Source: Fontibacter flavus (GTDB lineage Bacteria > Bacteroidota > Bacteroidia > Cytophagales > Cyclobacteriaceae). Taken from it: a DNA stretch of 64,000 nucleotides. Location: the NCBI RefSeq assembly GCF_042432905.1, contig NZ_JBHLWI010000016.1, positions 53,175 through 117,174 of the forward strand. The letters run 5' to 3'. A program made the position numbers and the translations under genes. Positions 53,207 to 61,260 of this stretch are shown piece by piece. How positions within the stretch are numbered: position 1 is the stretch's first letter; every line of letters begins with the position of its first letter. The notes below the pieces were generated by a model, which worked only from the letters and a program-made list of their open reading frames with translations, was not told where the DNA came from and searched no databases.

Positions 53207-56167
53207 ATGCGTAACAAAGGTCTCGTGGTGTTTTTGACAGTAATTGTTACAGCATTATGTCTGTACTACCTGTCATTTACATTCGTATCGAACAACATCC
53301 AAAACAAAGCTGTGGAATATGCCACAGATGCATCAGGTAATGTAGATTATGTCAAACAGCAATCTTATCTGGATTCTATCTACAGAGAACCTGTTTACAA
53401 CTTTCTAGGTGCTAAATTCACCTACAAAGAGATCAAAGAAACAGAATTGGGCTTAGGTCTTGACCTTCAAGGAGGTATGCATGTGACCTTGGAGGTGTCT
53501 CCGGTTGAAATTGTCAAAGGACTTTCAGGTAACAGCAAAGATGCCACTTTCAATGCTTCTTTGGACTTGGCTACTGAAGCTGCTAAAACTACTAATGAGA
53601 AGTTTGTAAACCTTTTCTACACTGCTTGGCAACAAAATGCTGGCAATAGAAAACTAAGTGAAATTTTCGCTACCGCAGCCAACAGAGGAAGGATCTCTTT
53701 AGAATCCTCTGATGCAGACATTCTAGCGATCATCGACACAGAGGTCGAAAATGCAATCGAGCGTTCTTTCAATATTCTAAGAACAAGGGTTGACCGTTTT
53801 GGTACATCCCAACCAAATATTCAAAGAATCCAAGGCTCAGGTAGAATTCAGATCGAGCTTCCAGGTGTAAGCAATGCCGAAAGGGTAAGAAACCTTTTGC
53901 AGGGTGTTGCCAAACTACAATTCTGGGAAGTTGCTGAAATCAATGAATTCTTGGCTGAGCTTGAATCAGTTAACAGCCTTTTGGTGGCAGAAGCCCAGGC
54001 AGCAAAAGGAACTGCTGGCTCCACTCCTGAAACAGATACAGAAGATGACACTGCCACGGACTTGGAAAAACAATTGGCCGGAACTGATTCAGCAGACCTA
54101 TCTTCTCAGGTTTCTCCATTATTCTCCTTACTGAAATCAAATCAGGGATTAGTATATGAAGTAAGGGATACTGTGGCCATCAACAGAATTTTGGCAAGAG
54201 AAGATGTAAAATCACTGCTTCCAAGAAATGTGAAATTCCTTTGGGCTGTAAAGCCTCAGGTAATGGACAACATGGAATTATTGGAGCTTTTCGGTATCAA
54301 ATATAACAGAGCTAGCGACCAAGCGCCATTAGAAGGTGATGTGATTACAGATGCTCGTCAGACTTTGGACCAGACCTCTAGACCTGCTGTAAGCATGCAA
54401 ATGAATGCTGATGGTGCCAGAAGGTGGAGAAAAATCACTTCTGAAAGTATTGGCAGAAGAATCGCAGTAGTACTTGATGACTATGTCTACACTGCTCCAG
54501 TCGTACAAAGTGAAATTCCATCCGGTCAGTCTGAAATCACTGGTAACTTCACCCTTGAAGAGGCGAAAGACTTGGCAAACATCCTAAAATCAGGTTCCCT
54601 TCCTGCTCCTACCAAGATCGTAGAAGAAGCCATCATTGGTCCAACTTTAGGTAAAGAGGCTCAAGGCCAAGGTATCATCTCTATGGTAGCCGGTTTGGTT
54701 TTGGTTGTTCTCTTTATGGTTGCTTACTACTCTAAAGGTGGGTTTGTGGCGATTGCTGCATTAGTATTCAACATCTTCTTCATCTTGGGTATCCTTGCCC
54801 AGTTAGGTGCTGCATTGACCTTGCCTGGTATCGCTGGTATTGTATTGACTATCGGTATGTCCATTGATGCCAACGTTCTGATCTTTGAAAGAATCAAAGA
54901 AGAGTTGAAAAACGGTGCTGGAATTATGGCTGCCATTAATGAAGGTTACAGTAAAGCTTTCTCTGCTATCCTTGACTCCAACGTAACGACCTTCCTAACC
55001 GGTGCCATCCTTTATGCATTGGGTCAGGGACCCGTAAAAGGATTTGCCATCGTATTGATGATCGGTATTGCTTCTTCCTTCTTCTCTGCTGTGTTTATTA
55101 CGAGAGTAATTGTACATTGGATGACCAAAAAAGGAGATAAGAGCAGCATTTCTTTCTCTTCGCCAATTGCAGGTGACAAATTGAGTAACCTGAATATTGA
55201 CTTCTTGAGCAAGAGAAAAGTGGCTTACCTGATTTCTACCGGTATCATCATAATCGGTCTGGGTATTGCTGCTGTAAATGGACTGAAATTCGGTGTAGAC
55301 TTTACCGGTGGTAGGTCCTATATCGTTGAATTCAATCAGCCTATAGCAGCAAGTGATCTTAAAGTTGGTCTTGATGGTGAATTTGATGGTTCTGTAGAGG
55401 TGAAAACCTATGGTGCCAACAACATCATGAAAGTGACCACTTCTTATTTGATCAATGAAGATGATGATGCTTCTAATGCGGAAGTGGAACAAAAAGTAAG
55501 AGAAGGAATCGCTTCCATCACAGGACTAACCTATTCTACAGATGCAACCAACCTTTCTGATAGTCAGTTTGCAATCACTGGCTCTTCAAAAGTGGGGGCT
55601 ACCGTTGCGGATGATATCAAAAAATCTTCTGCTGAGGCAATGTTCTTTGCTTTGGTTGCTATCTTCTTATATATCTTATTGAGATTCCGTAAGTGGCAGT
55701 TCTCTCTTGGCTCCATTATAGCCTTGGTGCATGATGTATTCTTCGTGATTGCCGCATTTGCCATTGCATCTGCCTTGGGTGCTACTTTCGAAATTGACCA
55801 AGTATTTATCGCAGCGGTATTGACGGTAGTAGGTTACTCCATCAACGATACGGTGATTGTATTTGACCGTATCAGGGAAAATATCGAAAACAGAGGCACT
55901 TCCAAACTGGTGAAGATGTTCAATGATGCCATCAATCAAACCATGGCCAGAACTTTGATCACTTCTTTGACTACTTTAATCGTGGTTATTGTACTCCTCA
56001 TCTTTGGTGGTGAAGTGCTTAGAGGGTTCTCTTTTGCCTTGTTTATCGGTGTTGTAGTAGGTACTTACTCTTCTATTTATATCGCTACCCCTGTGGTAGT
56101 TGACTTGATGAAAAGAGAGATTGAGGCCGAAGCTCTAGCAGAAACCGCTGGCAAAAAGAAAGCATAA
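53207..56167 (+). CDS. secDF: Protein translocase subunit SecDF (fused)
   Basis: A 986-residue fusion of SecD and SecF, which uses the proton gradient to complete Sec-dependent export. SecD has LGLGLDLQGGMHVTLEV (D1 motif), the first periplasmic domain from about residue 90, and DITGNFTLEEAKDLANILKS-type signatures; the SecF half has LKFGVDFTGGRSYIVEF, TVVGYSINDTVIVFDRIREN (20 residues) and a terminal transmembrane bundle. A Ser/Thr/Asp-rich insert (about residues 265-305) lies in the SecD periplasmic part. The single-chain form is usual in Bacteroidota. A strong terminator follows. Confidence 0.97.
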   Translation: MRNKGLVVFLTVIVTALCLYYLSFTFVSNNIQNKAVEYATDASGNVDYVKQQSYLDSIYREPVYNFLGAKFTYKEIKETELGLGLDLQGGMHVTLEVSPVEIVKGLSGNSKDATFNASLDLATEAAKTTNEKFVNLFYTAWQQNAGNRKLSEIFATAANRGRISLESSDADILAIIDTEVENAIERSFNILRTRVDRFGTSQPNIQRIQGSGRIQIELPGVSNAERVRNLLQGVAKLQFWEVAEINEFLAELESVNSLLVAEAQAAKGTAGSTPETDTEDDTATDLEKQLAGTDSADLSSQVSPLFSLLKSNQGLVYEVRDTVAINRILAREDVKSLLPRNVKFLWAVKPQVMDNMELLELFGIKYNRASDQAPLEGDVITDARQTLDQTSRPAVSMQMNADGARRWRKITSESIGRRIAVVLDDYVYTAPVVQSEIPSGQSEITGNFTLEEAKDLANILKSGSLPAPTKIVEEAIIGPTLGKEAQGQGIISMVAGLVLVVLFMVAYYSKGGFVAIAALVFNIFFILGILAQLGAALTLPGIAGIVLTIGMSIDANVLIFERIKEELKNGAGIMAAINEGYSKAFSAILDSNVTTFLTGAILYALGQGPVKGFAIVLMIGIASSFFSAVFITRVIVHWMTKKGDKSSISFSSPIAGDKLSNLNIDFLSKRKVAYLISTGIIIIGLGIAAVNGLKFGVDFTGGRSYIVEFNQPIAASDLKVGLDGEFDGSVEVKTYGANNIMKVTTSYLINEDDDASNAEVEQKVREGIASITGLTYSTDATNLSDSQFAITGSSKVGATVADDIKKSSAEAMFFALVAIFLYILLRFRKWQFSLGSIIALVHDVFFVIAAFAIASALGATFEIDQVFIAAVLTVVGYSINDTVIVFDRIRENIENRGTSKLVKMFNDAINQTMARTLITSLTTLIVVIVLLIFGGEVLRGFSFALFIGVVVGTYSSIYIATPVVVDLMKREIEAEALAETAGKKKA

Positions 56168-56204
56168 CATCATAAGAATAGTGCAAACTGTTCCTGTTTT
56201 TACC

Positions 56205-56232
56205 AAAAAATCCCCTGTACAGGGGATTTTTT
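56205..56232 (+). terminator. Rho-independent terminator after secDF
   Basis: AAAAAATCCCCTGT and ACAGGGGATTTTTT are exactly complementary with almost no loop, followed by AGTTTATATT. It is very strong and works in both directions. Confidence 0.95.
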
Positions 56233-56248
56233 AGTTTATATTAGTACA

Positions 56249-56256
56249 TACCTTTG
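56249..56256 (+). promoter_or_regulatory. Candidate -7 element for the first multi-pass membrane gene
   Basis: TACCTTTG matches TAnnTTTG and lies 18 bases before the ATG at 56275. No clear -33 element was found. Confidence 0.4.
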
Positions 56257-56274
56257 TAGGGATAATACAAGGTA

Positions 56275-56946
56275 ATGTTCGGAAATTTTTATCATCTCGC
56301 TATAGCTATAGGATTTTTGGTTTCCCTTATCCTTCTTAAGGATAAAAAAGGAAAAGAATTAATCGCCCATAAGGTTATTGCCTTCACCCTTTTTCTGGTT
56401 TTGATCATGGAATTGGCAGGTAGTTACACTGCATCCAAAAGCATCAACAATTCTCTACTTTACAACATTGGCTGGGTTTATATAGAGTCTTTCTTATTGA
56501 TTTATTATTTCAATTTGCTGGAATTCAATGAAAAATTTAAAAGGAGCATATTTTACATCTCTTTGGGATTATTGGCTTTGGGGCTGATCAATAGTTTGTT
56601 TTTCCAATCACTTACTCAAGTATTCCAGTTCTATTCCTTTTTACCATTTGCCCTACTTATCATAGTTCTGGCAGTCAGATTCCTGACAAATCTGATGAAT
56701 TTGAGGGTATATGCAGATTACAATTTGGTTCTCTTACCCCACTTTTGGATCTGCTGGGCTATATTATTATTTTATATAGAAGCCATCCTACTTTTTGGGG
56801 CCTATCAATTCCGCCCCGTCTTAGTATTGGACAATGTGCATTTATTATTTACCATCAATAAGCTGGTGGCTGGATTGATGTATTTGGTTTTTGGTTTGGC
56901 ATTTATGTTGCCTTGGATATATAAGAAAAAGTTGGTTATTGAGTAG
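56275..56946 (+). CDS. Multi-pass membrane protein, paralogue of the protein at 57821
   Basis: A 223-residue protein with six or seven hydrophobic segments. It shares blocks with the protein encoded at 57821-58540: MELAGSY versus LEIAGFY, then YN and an IES/LET-type segment with one acidic residue; LLPHFWI versus KLPYFWI; and INKLVAGLMYLVFGLAF versus MNRILAALMYLIMGLAF near the C-terminus. The two are clearly related, in divergence terms well separated. No function is known. It stands 470 bases upstream of the four-gene signalling cassette and ends without a clear terminator. Confidence 0.75.
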   Translation: MFGNFYHLAIAIGFLVSLILLKDKKGKELIAHKVIAFTLFLVLIMELAGSYTASKSINNSLLYNIGWVYIESFLLIYYFNLLEFNEKFKRSIFYISLGLLALGLINSLFFQSLTQVFQFYSFLPFALLIIVLAVRFLTNLMNLRVYADYNLVLLPHFWICWAILLFYIEAILLFGAYQFRPVLVLDNVHLLFTINKLVAGLMYLVFGLAFMLPWIYKKKLVIE

Positions 56947-57418
56947 GTTCAAACCTTCTATTTAATCGTAATGATTGAAACCTTTGTCTTTTTCTATTTG
57001 GCTTGGTATCAATTCCATTTTTTTTCAAGAATTTTTGGATTCCTTCTTACCCTACAATGTAGTGATTTCACCAGTATCCATCATTTTGTGTACCTTTTGT
57101 TTTTTACGAAATTCCAATTTAAACTAATTAAGCGGGGAAACGCTCCTTTGGGCGTTGATCCTCTGGGTTGTCTTCTTTGAATTTTTTTTACTGCTTGGTT
57201 AGTGTATTTTCCCTCTTTGAACTATTAGATTGGCATTGATTTGATCCTGACAGAAACAGTAGGATTGTGTTTTAACACTAAAAGAGGCAAGTTGTATCGA
57301 CAATAGGAGTAGCTGATTATCTATCATATTTAAGCAAAAACTACCATAAAGTACCAGAAAAAGATTAATTTGGGGATGATTTTAATTTACATAATTTGAA
57401 CTTTTAAACCACTACAAC
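56947..57418. other. 472-base gap inside the signalling locus
   Basis: No convincing gene was found. A 69-codon frame at 56971-57180 has no recognised features and unusual composition (very Phe-rich), so it may be decayed sequence. A short hairpin with stem AACGC/GCGTT lies at about 57139-57156. Confidence 0.5.
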
Positions 57419-57814
57419 ATGAAACCAGAAGAATTCAGGAAATTTATTGAAGCCTACAACAAACATGGAAAAAAGTCCAAAAAAGCAAGAGGCCAAAATG
57501 GGAAAGATATTGAAGATCAGACGGATTGGGTTTGGTTTGACAGGAAAACTTTGCAAGAACTGATAGATATGACAGATGCTGAAAAGGGAGGTATTAAAAT
57601 GTATTTTGGTCAATATGATAAGGATACGCTCAGCATGATCCCTGAAGGCAGGGCAAAAAGAGAAGAATACATAGGGAGAATTTCTTTGGTGTTGGCACCT
57701 TGCAATAAAACGGAAACTGATTTTGAAGACGTATCCCTCATGAAAAGCAGCAGTGATGATGATTCTAACCTAAAAAATGGCGGTTATCTTTGTCCTCCAG
57801 GTTGCAATCCTTAA
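57419..57814 (+). CDS. Small soluble protein with a C-terminal CPPGC tail
   Basis: A 131-residue protein with no signal peptide or membrane segment. The N-terminal half is highly charged (KHGKKSKKARGQNGKD, residues 15-30), the core has VWFDRKTLQELIDM and KMYFGQYDKDTLSMIPEGR, and the chain ends in a Ser/Asp stretch followed by GGYLCPPGCNP, i.e. Cys-Pro-Pro-Gly-Cys two residues from the C-terminus. I have an impression that similar short 'YFG-core' proteins with a Cys-Pro-Pro-x-Cys tail occur in other Bacteroidota, but cannot verify it. It is the first gene of a tight cassette (6 bases to the next), suggesting it works with the membrane protein, kinase and regulator downstream. The paired Cys could bind metal or form a disulfide. 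Confidence 0.68.
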   Translation: MKPEEFRKFIEAYNKHGKKSKKARGQNGKDIEDQTDWVWFDRKTLQELIDMTDAEKGGIKMYFGQYDKDTLSMIPEGRAKREEYIGRISLVLAPCNKTETDFEDVSLMKSSSDDDSNLKNGGYLCPPGCNP

Positions 57815-57820
57815 TCTAAT

Positions 57821-58540
57821 ATGTTACAATATTTCAATTGGTATATAGCCTTCATTGGTTTGGGAATGCTTTTGAGCATTCCCAACTTTTTGATTGCCCA
57901 CAAGTATAAAAAGGGCCATCTTATCGTTTTTTGCATTTTATTGTTGGCATTCACTTTAGAGATTGCCGGTTTTTACATGTCTAACAATGGAATCCCGAAT
58001 GTGATTTATTACAATTTGTTCTTTATCCATCTCGAGACCTACCTCATCCTATATTTGTTTTCATTTGTTTTTGAAAGTAAAAAATTAAATAAATGGTTGA
58101 TGGCAGCAGGTTTGTCGCTTTTCCTTTCCGGCATTATCATCAGTCTTTTTTTCCAGACTATATTTCTTTTTCAAACATACTCCTATGCCCTTGCCAGTGT
58201 TCTAATCATTTTCACATCCATCTATTTCTATTACACCATTATTTTCCAAAATAACTATCAGGACATCCAATTGGTCAAGCTGCCATATTTTTGGATCGTT
58301 TCATTTTTATTCTTTTTTTACAGTGCTTCTTTCCTATTTTTTATTTCGACGAATATTTGGCTTAAATTAGATATCCAACTGTACAGTTCTTTGGCGCTAA
58401 TGAACAGAATCCTTGCTGCCTTGATGTATTTGATCATGGGATTAGCATTCTATATTCCATTTTTGTTTAAGGATGGGGATTCTGCCGCGATTTTAGATGA
58501 AAGAATCAATAATCAACAAAGTATAAAAACGAACGGGTAA
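57821..58540 (+). CDS. Multi-pass membrane protein, likely sensor partner
   Basis: A 239-residue protein with about seven hydrophobic segments, related to the product at 56275-56946 (shared LEIAGFY, KLPYFWI and MNRILAALMYLIMGLAF blocks). It has a short polar C-terminal tail (DERINNQQSIKTNG). It is flanked by the CPPGC-tail gene (6 bases) and the histidine kinase gene (1 base), so the three are almost certainly translated as one unit. As the kinase has only one membrane segment and no recognised sensing domain, this protein may act as its receptor part. That is inference. Confidence 0.75.
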   Translation: MLQYFNWYIAFIGLGMLLSIPNFLIAHKYKKGHLIVFCILLLAFTLEIAGFYMSNNGIPNVIYYNLFFIHLETYLILYLFSFVFESKKLNKWLMAAGLSLFLSGIIISLFFQTIFLFQTYSYALASVLIIFTSIYFYYTIIFQNNYQDIQLVKLPYFWIVSFLFFFYSASFLFFISTNIWLKLDIQLYSSLALMNRILAALMYLIMGLAFYIPFLFKDGDSAAILDERINNQQSIKTNG

Positions 58541-58541
58541 C

Positions 58542-59306
58542 ATGGAAAGCAATGCCAGTGATTTGTTTGTGATCGTTCTGATGGGCTTCTTCCTCATGCT
58601 GATTATGGGGTCTTTTATCGTGGTAATGGTGGTCATTCACAGGCAGAAACAGTTACAGAACAAGCAAAGACTTGCTGCTGTCCAAGCTGAATTTGAAAAA
58701 ACCATCCTGAATGCTGAAAAAGAAATCCAGGAAAATACCCTTTCCCATGTAGGCAGGGAATTGCATGACAATATCGGGCAATTACTCTCTTTGGCTAAAA
58801 TGAACCTCTCCAGTTCCAAGCCCGAAAAAGTCTCTGAAGGGAAAAGTATGATGAACCAGATTATCAAAGAAGTCAGGGCTTTGTCCAAAACACTGAATCT
58901 GGATTGGGTGGAGACGATTAGCCTAAGAGAGTTTATTGAAAAAGAACTTGAAAAACTCCAAAGTGCAGAATTTTGTCAAACCCATTTTAATCTTAAGGGA
59001 AAAGAATTCACATTGGATAAAGACAGAAAACTAATCCTCATCAGAATATTACAAGAATGCCTGAACAATGCCATCAAGCATGCCCAACCTGAAAATATTA
59101 CCATCAGCATGGACTTTCAAGATGACCAACTGGAAATCAGGATCAAGGATGATGGAAAAGGTTTTGACACATCTCAGGAAAGCAGTGGTTCAGGCATGTT
59201 TAACCTGAAAAACCGTATAGCGACTATAGGTGGAAATATACAAGTGCAATCCATCATTGGAAAAGGTACAGATATCAAACTGTCCTTGCCAAATTCAATT
59301 GCTTGA
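58542..59306 (+). CDS. NarL-type sensor histidine kinase with minimal N-terminus
   Basis: A 254-residue kinase with one N-terminal membrane segment (about residues 8-32), a short coiled linker, a HisKA_3-type dimerisation helix with His75 in GRELHDNIGQ and a HATPase domain (CLNNAIKHAQPENI N-box; DDGKGFD G1; SGSGMFNLKNRIATIGG G2). There is no recognisable periplasmic or PAS sensing domain. The partner response regulator follows after 37 bases. The start is 1 base after the upstream membrane protein stop, so the pair may be a split receptor. Confidence 0.9.
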   Translation: MESNASDLFVIVLMGFFLMLIMGSFIVVMVVIHRQKQLQNKQRLAAVQAEFEKTILNAEKEIQENTLSHVGRELHDNIGQLLSLAKMNLSSSKPEKVSEGKSMMNQIIKEVRALSKTLNLDWVETISLREFIEKELEKLQSAEFCQTHFNLKGKEFTLDKDRKLILIRILQECLNNAIKHAQPENITISMDFQDDQLEIRIKDDGKGFDTSQESSGSGMFNLKNRIATIGGNIQVQSIIGKGTDIKLSLPNSIA

Positions 59307-59343
59307 CCTATCTTTTCATAATTAAAATCCTAGCCAAAAGATT

Positions 59344-59970
59344 ATGATCAGCATAGCCATTGCCGATGACCACAAAATGTTTGCAAAAGGTATTGAAAGT
59401 CTTTTGGAAGAAGAAGAGGATTTTGTCATCAAGGGACTTTTCCCCAATGGCTTAGAACTGATTGAATTTTTAGAAGATAATCTTGTAGATGTTGTGCTGA
59501 CAGACATGAATATGCCAAAAATGGATGGTACAGGAGTGATTGAAGCCGTCAAAAAGATGGGTAAGGACAACAAAGTGATCGTCCTATCCATGTATGATGA
59601 TAAAGAACTTTATGAAAAATGCATCAAGCTTGGGGCAGATGCCTATGTCCTGAAAGGTTCCGATCCGGATGAACTCATCTATACCATCCGGGAAGTCCAT
59701 GAAGGAAATTATATTCAGGGATTTGAAAAACTCATGTTTCAACAGGATGATGGAAAATACCCTGATCATTTTAAAGAGAGATTTAAACTTTCCCGAAGGG
59801 AACTTGAAATTCTCCGGCTTATTAAAGATGGAAAACTAAATAAGGAAATTGCCGAAATTCTTTGCCTAAGTCAACATACAGTAGAATCTCACCGCAAAAA
59901 AATCCATCAAAAATTAGGGGTAAGTTCTGCTGTGGAATTGGTCAAAAAAGCAATTGAAATGAATCTTTAA
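59344..59970 (+). CDS. LuxR/NarL-family response regulator
   Basis: A 208-residue two-component regulator. The receiver domain has IADDHKMF with the acid pair near residues 8-9, phospho-acceptor Asp54 in VVLTDMNMPKMDG, and KGSDPDELI. The C-terminal LuxR helix-turn-helix (about residues 140-205) has LSRRELEILRLIKDGKLNKE (20 residues) and SQHTVESHRKKIHQKLGV. It is the output of the adjacent kinase. Target genes are unknown. A bidirectional terminator follows. Confidence 0.95.
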   Translation: MISIAIADDHKMFAKGIESLLEEEEDFVIKGLFPNGLELIEFLEDNLVDVVLTDMNMPKMDGTGVIEAVKKMGKDNKVIVLSMYDDKELYEKCIKLGADAYVLKGSDPDELIYTIREVHEGNYIQGFEKLMFQQDDGKYPDHFKERFKLSRRELEILRLIKDGKLNKEIAEILCLSQHTVESHRKKIHQKLGVSSAVELVKKAIEMNL

Positions 59971-59990
59971 GTCAGGTTGATACAAAAAAG

Positions 59991-60020
59991 AAAAAGGAGA
60001 CAGTATTTTGTCCCCTTTTT
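59991..60020. terminator. Bidirectional terminator after the response regulator
   Basis: AAAAAGGAGACA pairs with TGTCCCCTTTTT (one mismatch) around TATTT, with T-rich sequence on both sides. It separates the regulator from the convergent cysteine desulfurase gene. Confidence 0.85.
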
Positions 60021-60045
60021 TATTGTAAGAAAGAGCTACACTCCT

Positions 60046-61188
60046 TTATACGGTAACACCGTAAAGCTCTTTCAATTTTTCGACTGTATAATCTACTTCT
60101 TCTGCAGTATTGAACCTACTGAAAGAAAATCTTACAGATTCCCTTTCCGGATCATGGCCAATGGCTTTCAGCACATGGGAACCAACTGTCGCCCCGCTGC
60201 TGCAGGCTGAACCTCCTGAAGCTGAGATTCCGTTTAAATCCAAATTAAAGAGCAACATGCCCCTATTTTCTTCTGAAGGCGGCAAACTTACATTCAAAAC
60301 GGTATACAAACTTTTATTCAAATCGGCTGAAAGACCATTGAAAGCTACTCCCGGAATATTTTCTTTCAAAGCTTCCATGAATCTTGTCTTCAAGGATTCA
60401 ATATGCTTTCTATGACTGCCCATGTCCTCATAAGCCAGCTCAAGTGCCTTGGCAATCCCTACGATACCAATGACATTTTCAGTTCCTCCACGCATATTCC
60501 TTTCTTGCGCTCCACCATGGATAAAGGGATGGATCTTTTTGTCTTTTCTGACATACAAAAATCCTGAACCTTTAGGGCCATGGAATTTATGCGCTCCAGC
60601 AACGATGGCATCAACAGGCAGTGTTTTGAGATCATGCACAAAATGACCCATGGTCTGAACAGTGTCAGAGTGGAAGAATGCATCATAGGTTCTGGCTAAC
60701 TCGCCAATGCGGTTAAGATCATTAATATTCCCGATTTCATTATTGGCATGCATCAATGAAATAAATGACTTTGGATTGGCCTTCAGCAAGGCTTCCAATT
60801 GTCCTAGATCGATTTCTCCTTTTTCATTGACATCTAGAATACTTAACTTGACTTTCCCTTTTTTGGCACATTCTTCCAAAGTATGTAAAACTGCATGATG
60901 CTCAATCGGAGAAGTAATCGCATGCGTAATACCGTGTGTTTCGATCCCGCAAACTATGGCAGTATTATCTGCTTCTGTACCACCTGAAGTAAAAAATATC
61001 TCAGTTGGGGTAGCATTCAGCAATTCTGCCACTTTCTTTCTCGCCTTTTCAATGGCAGACCTTACTTCTCTTCCATGACTGTGCACCGAAGAGGGATTGC
61101 CATAGTGAAGCTTCATGAATGGTAGCATGGCTTCTATCACCCGGTCATCCATGGCCGTGGTGGCAGCATTGTCAAGATAAACTCTCAT
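60046..61188 (-). CDS. iscS: Cysteine desulfurase
   Basis: A PLP enzyme that takes sulfur from cysteine for iron-sulfur clusters, thiolated tRNA and cofactors. The fold-type I core has MRVYLDNAATTAMDDRVIEA (20 residues) at the N-terminus, SGGTEADNTAI, the PLP lysine in VAGAHKFHGPKGSGFLYVRK and the mobile active-site Cys in GGSACSSGATVGSHVL. At 380 residues it is normal for the NifS/IscS group. No iscU or suf gene adjoins it, so iscS is used in the broad sense. The stop lies near the terminator shared with the response regulator. Confidence 0.92.
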   Translation of the reverse strand: MRVYLDNAATTAMDDRVIEAMLPFMKLHYGNPSSVHSHGREVRSAIEKARKKVAELLNATPTEIFFTSGGTEADNTAIVCGIETHGITHAITSPIEHHAVLHTLEECAKKGKVKLSILDVNEKGEIDLGQLEALLKANPKSFISLMHANNEIGNINDLNRIGELARTYDAFFHSDTVQTMGHFVHDLKTLPVDAIVAGAHKFHGPKGSGFLYVRKDKKIHPFIHGGAQERNMRGGTENVIGIVGIAKALELAYEDMGSHRKHIESLKTRFMEALKENIPGVAFNGLSADLNKSLYTVLNVSLPPSEENRGMLLFNLDLNGISASGGSACSSGATVGSHVLKAIGHDPERESVRFSFSRFNTAEEVDYTVEKLKELYGVTV

Positions 61189-61260
61189 AGTTCAATTATT
61201 TGGGCTGGGTTTATGTTCATCCTGATTACCCGAATCCTTTCGAAGACAGGGAAATCAACA

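Noticed and set aside
54995..55492. 165-residue frame on the minus strand
   Set aside because: It is antisense to secDF, whose reading frame is fully conserved.
56971..57180. 69-residue Phe-rich frame
   Set aside because: It has no recognised motif, atypical composition and no promoter, so it is reported only as part of the gap.
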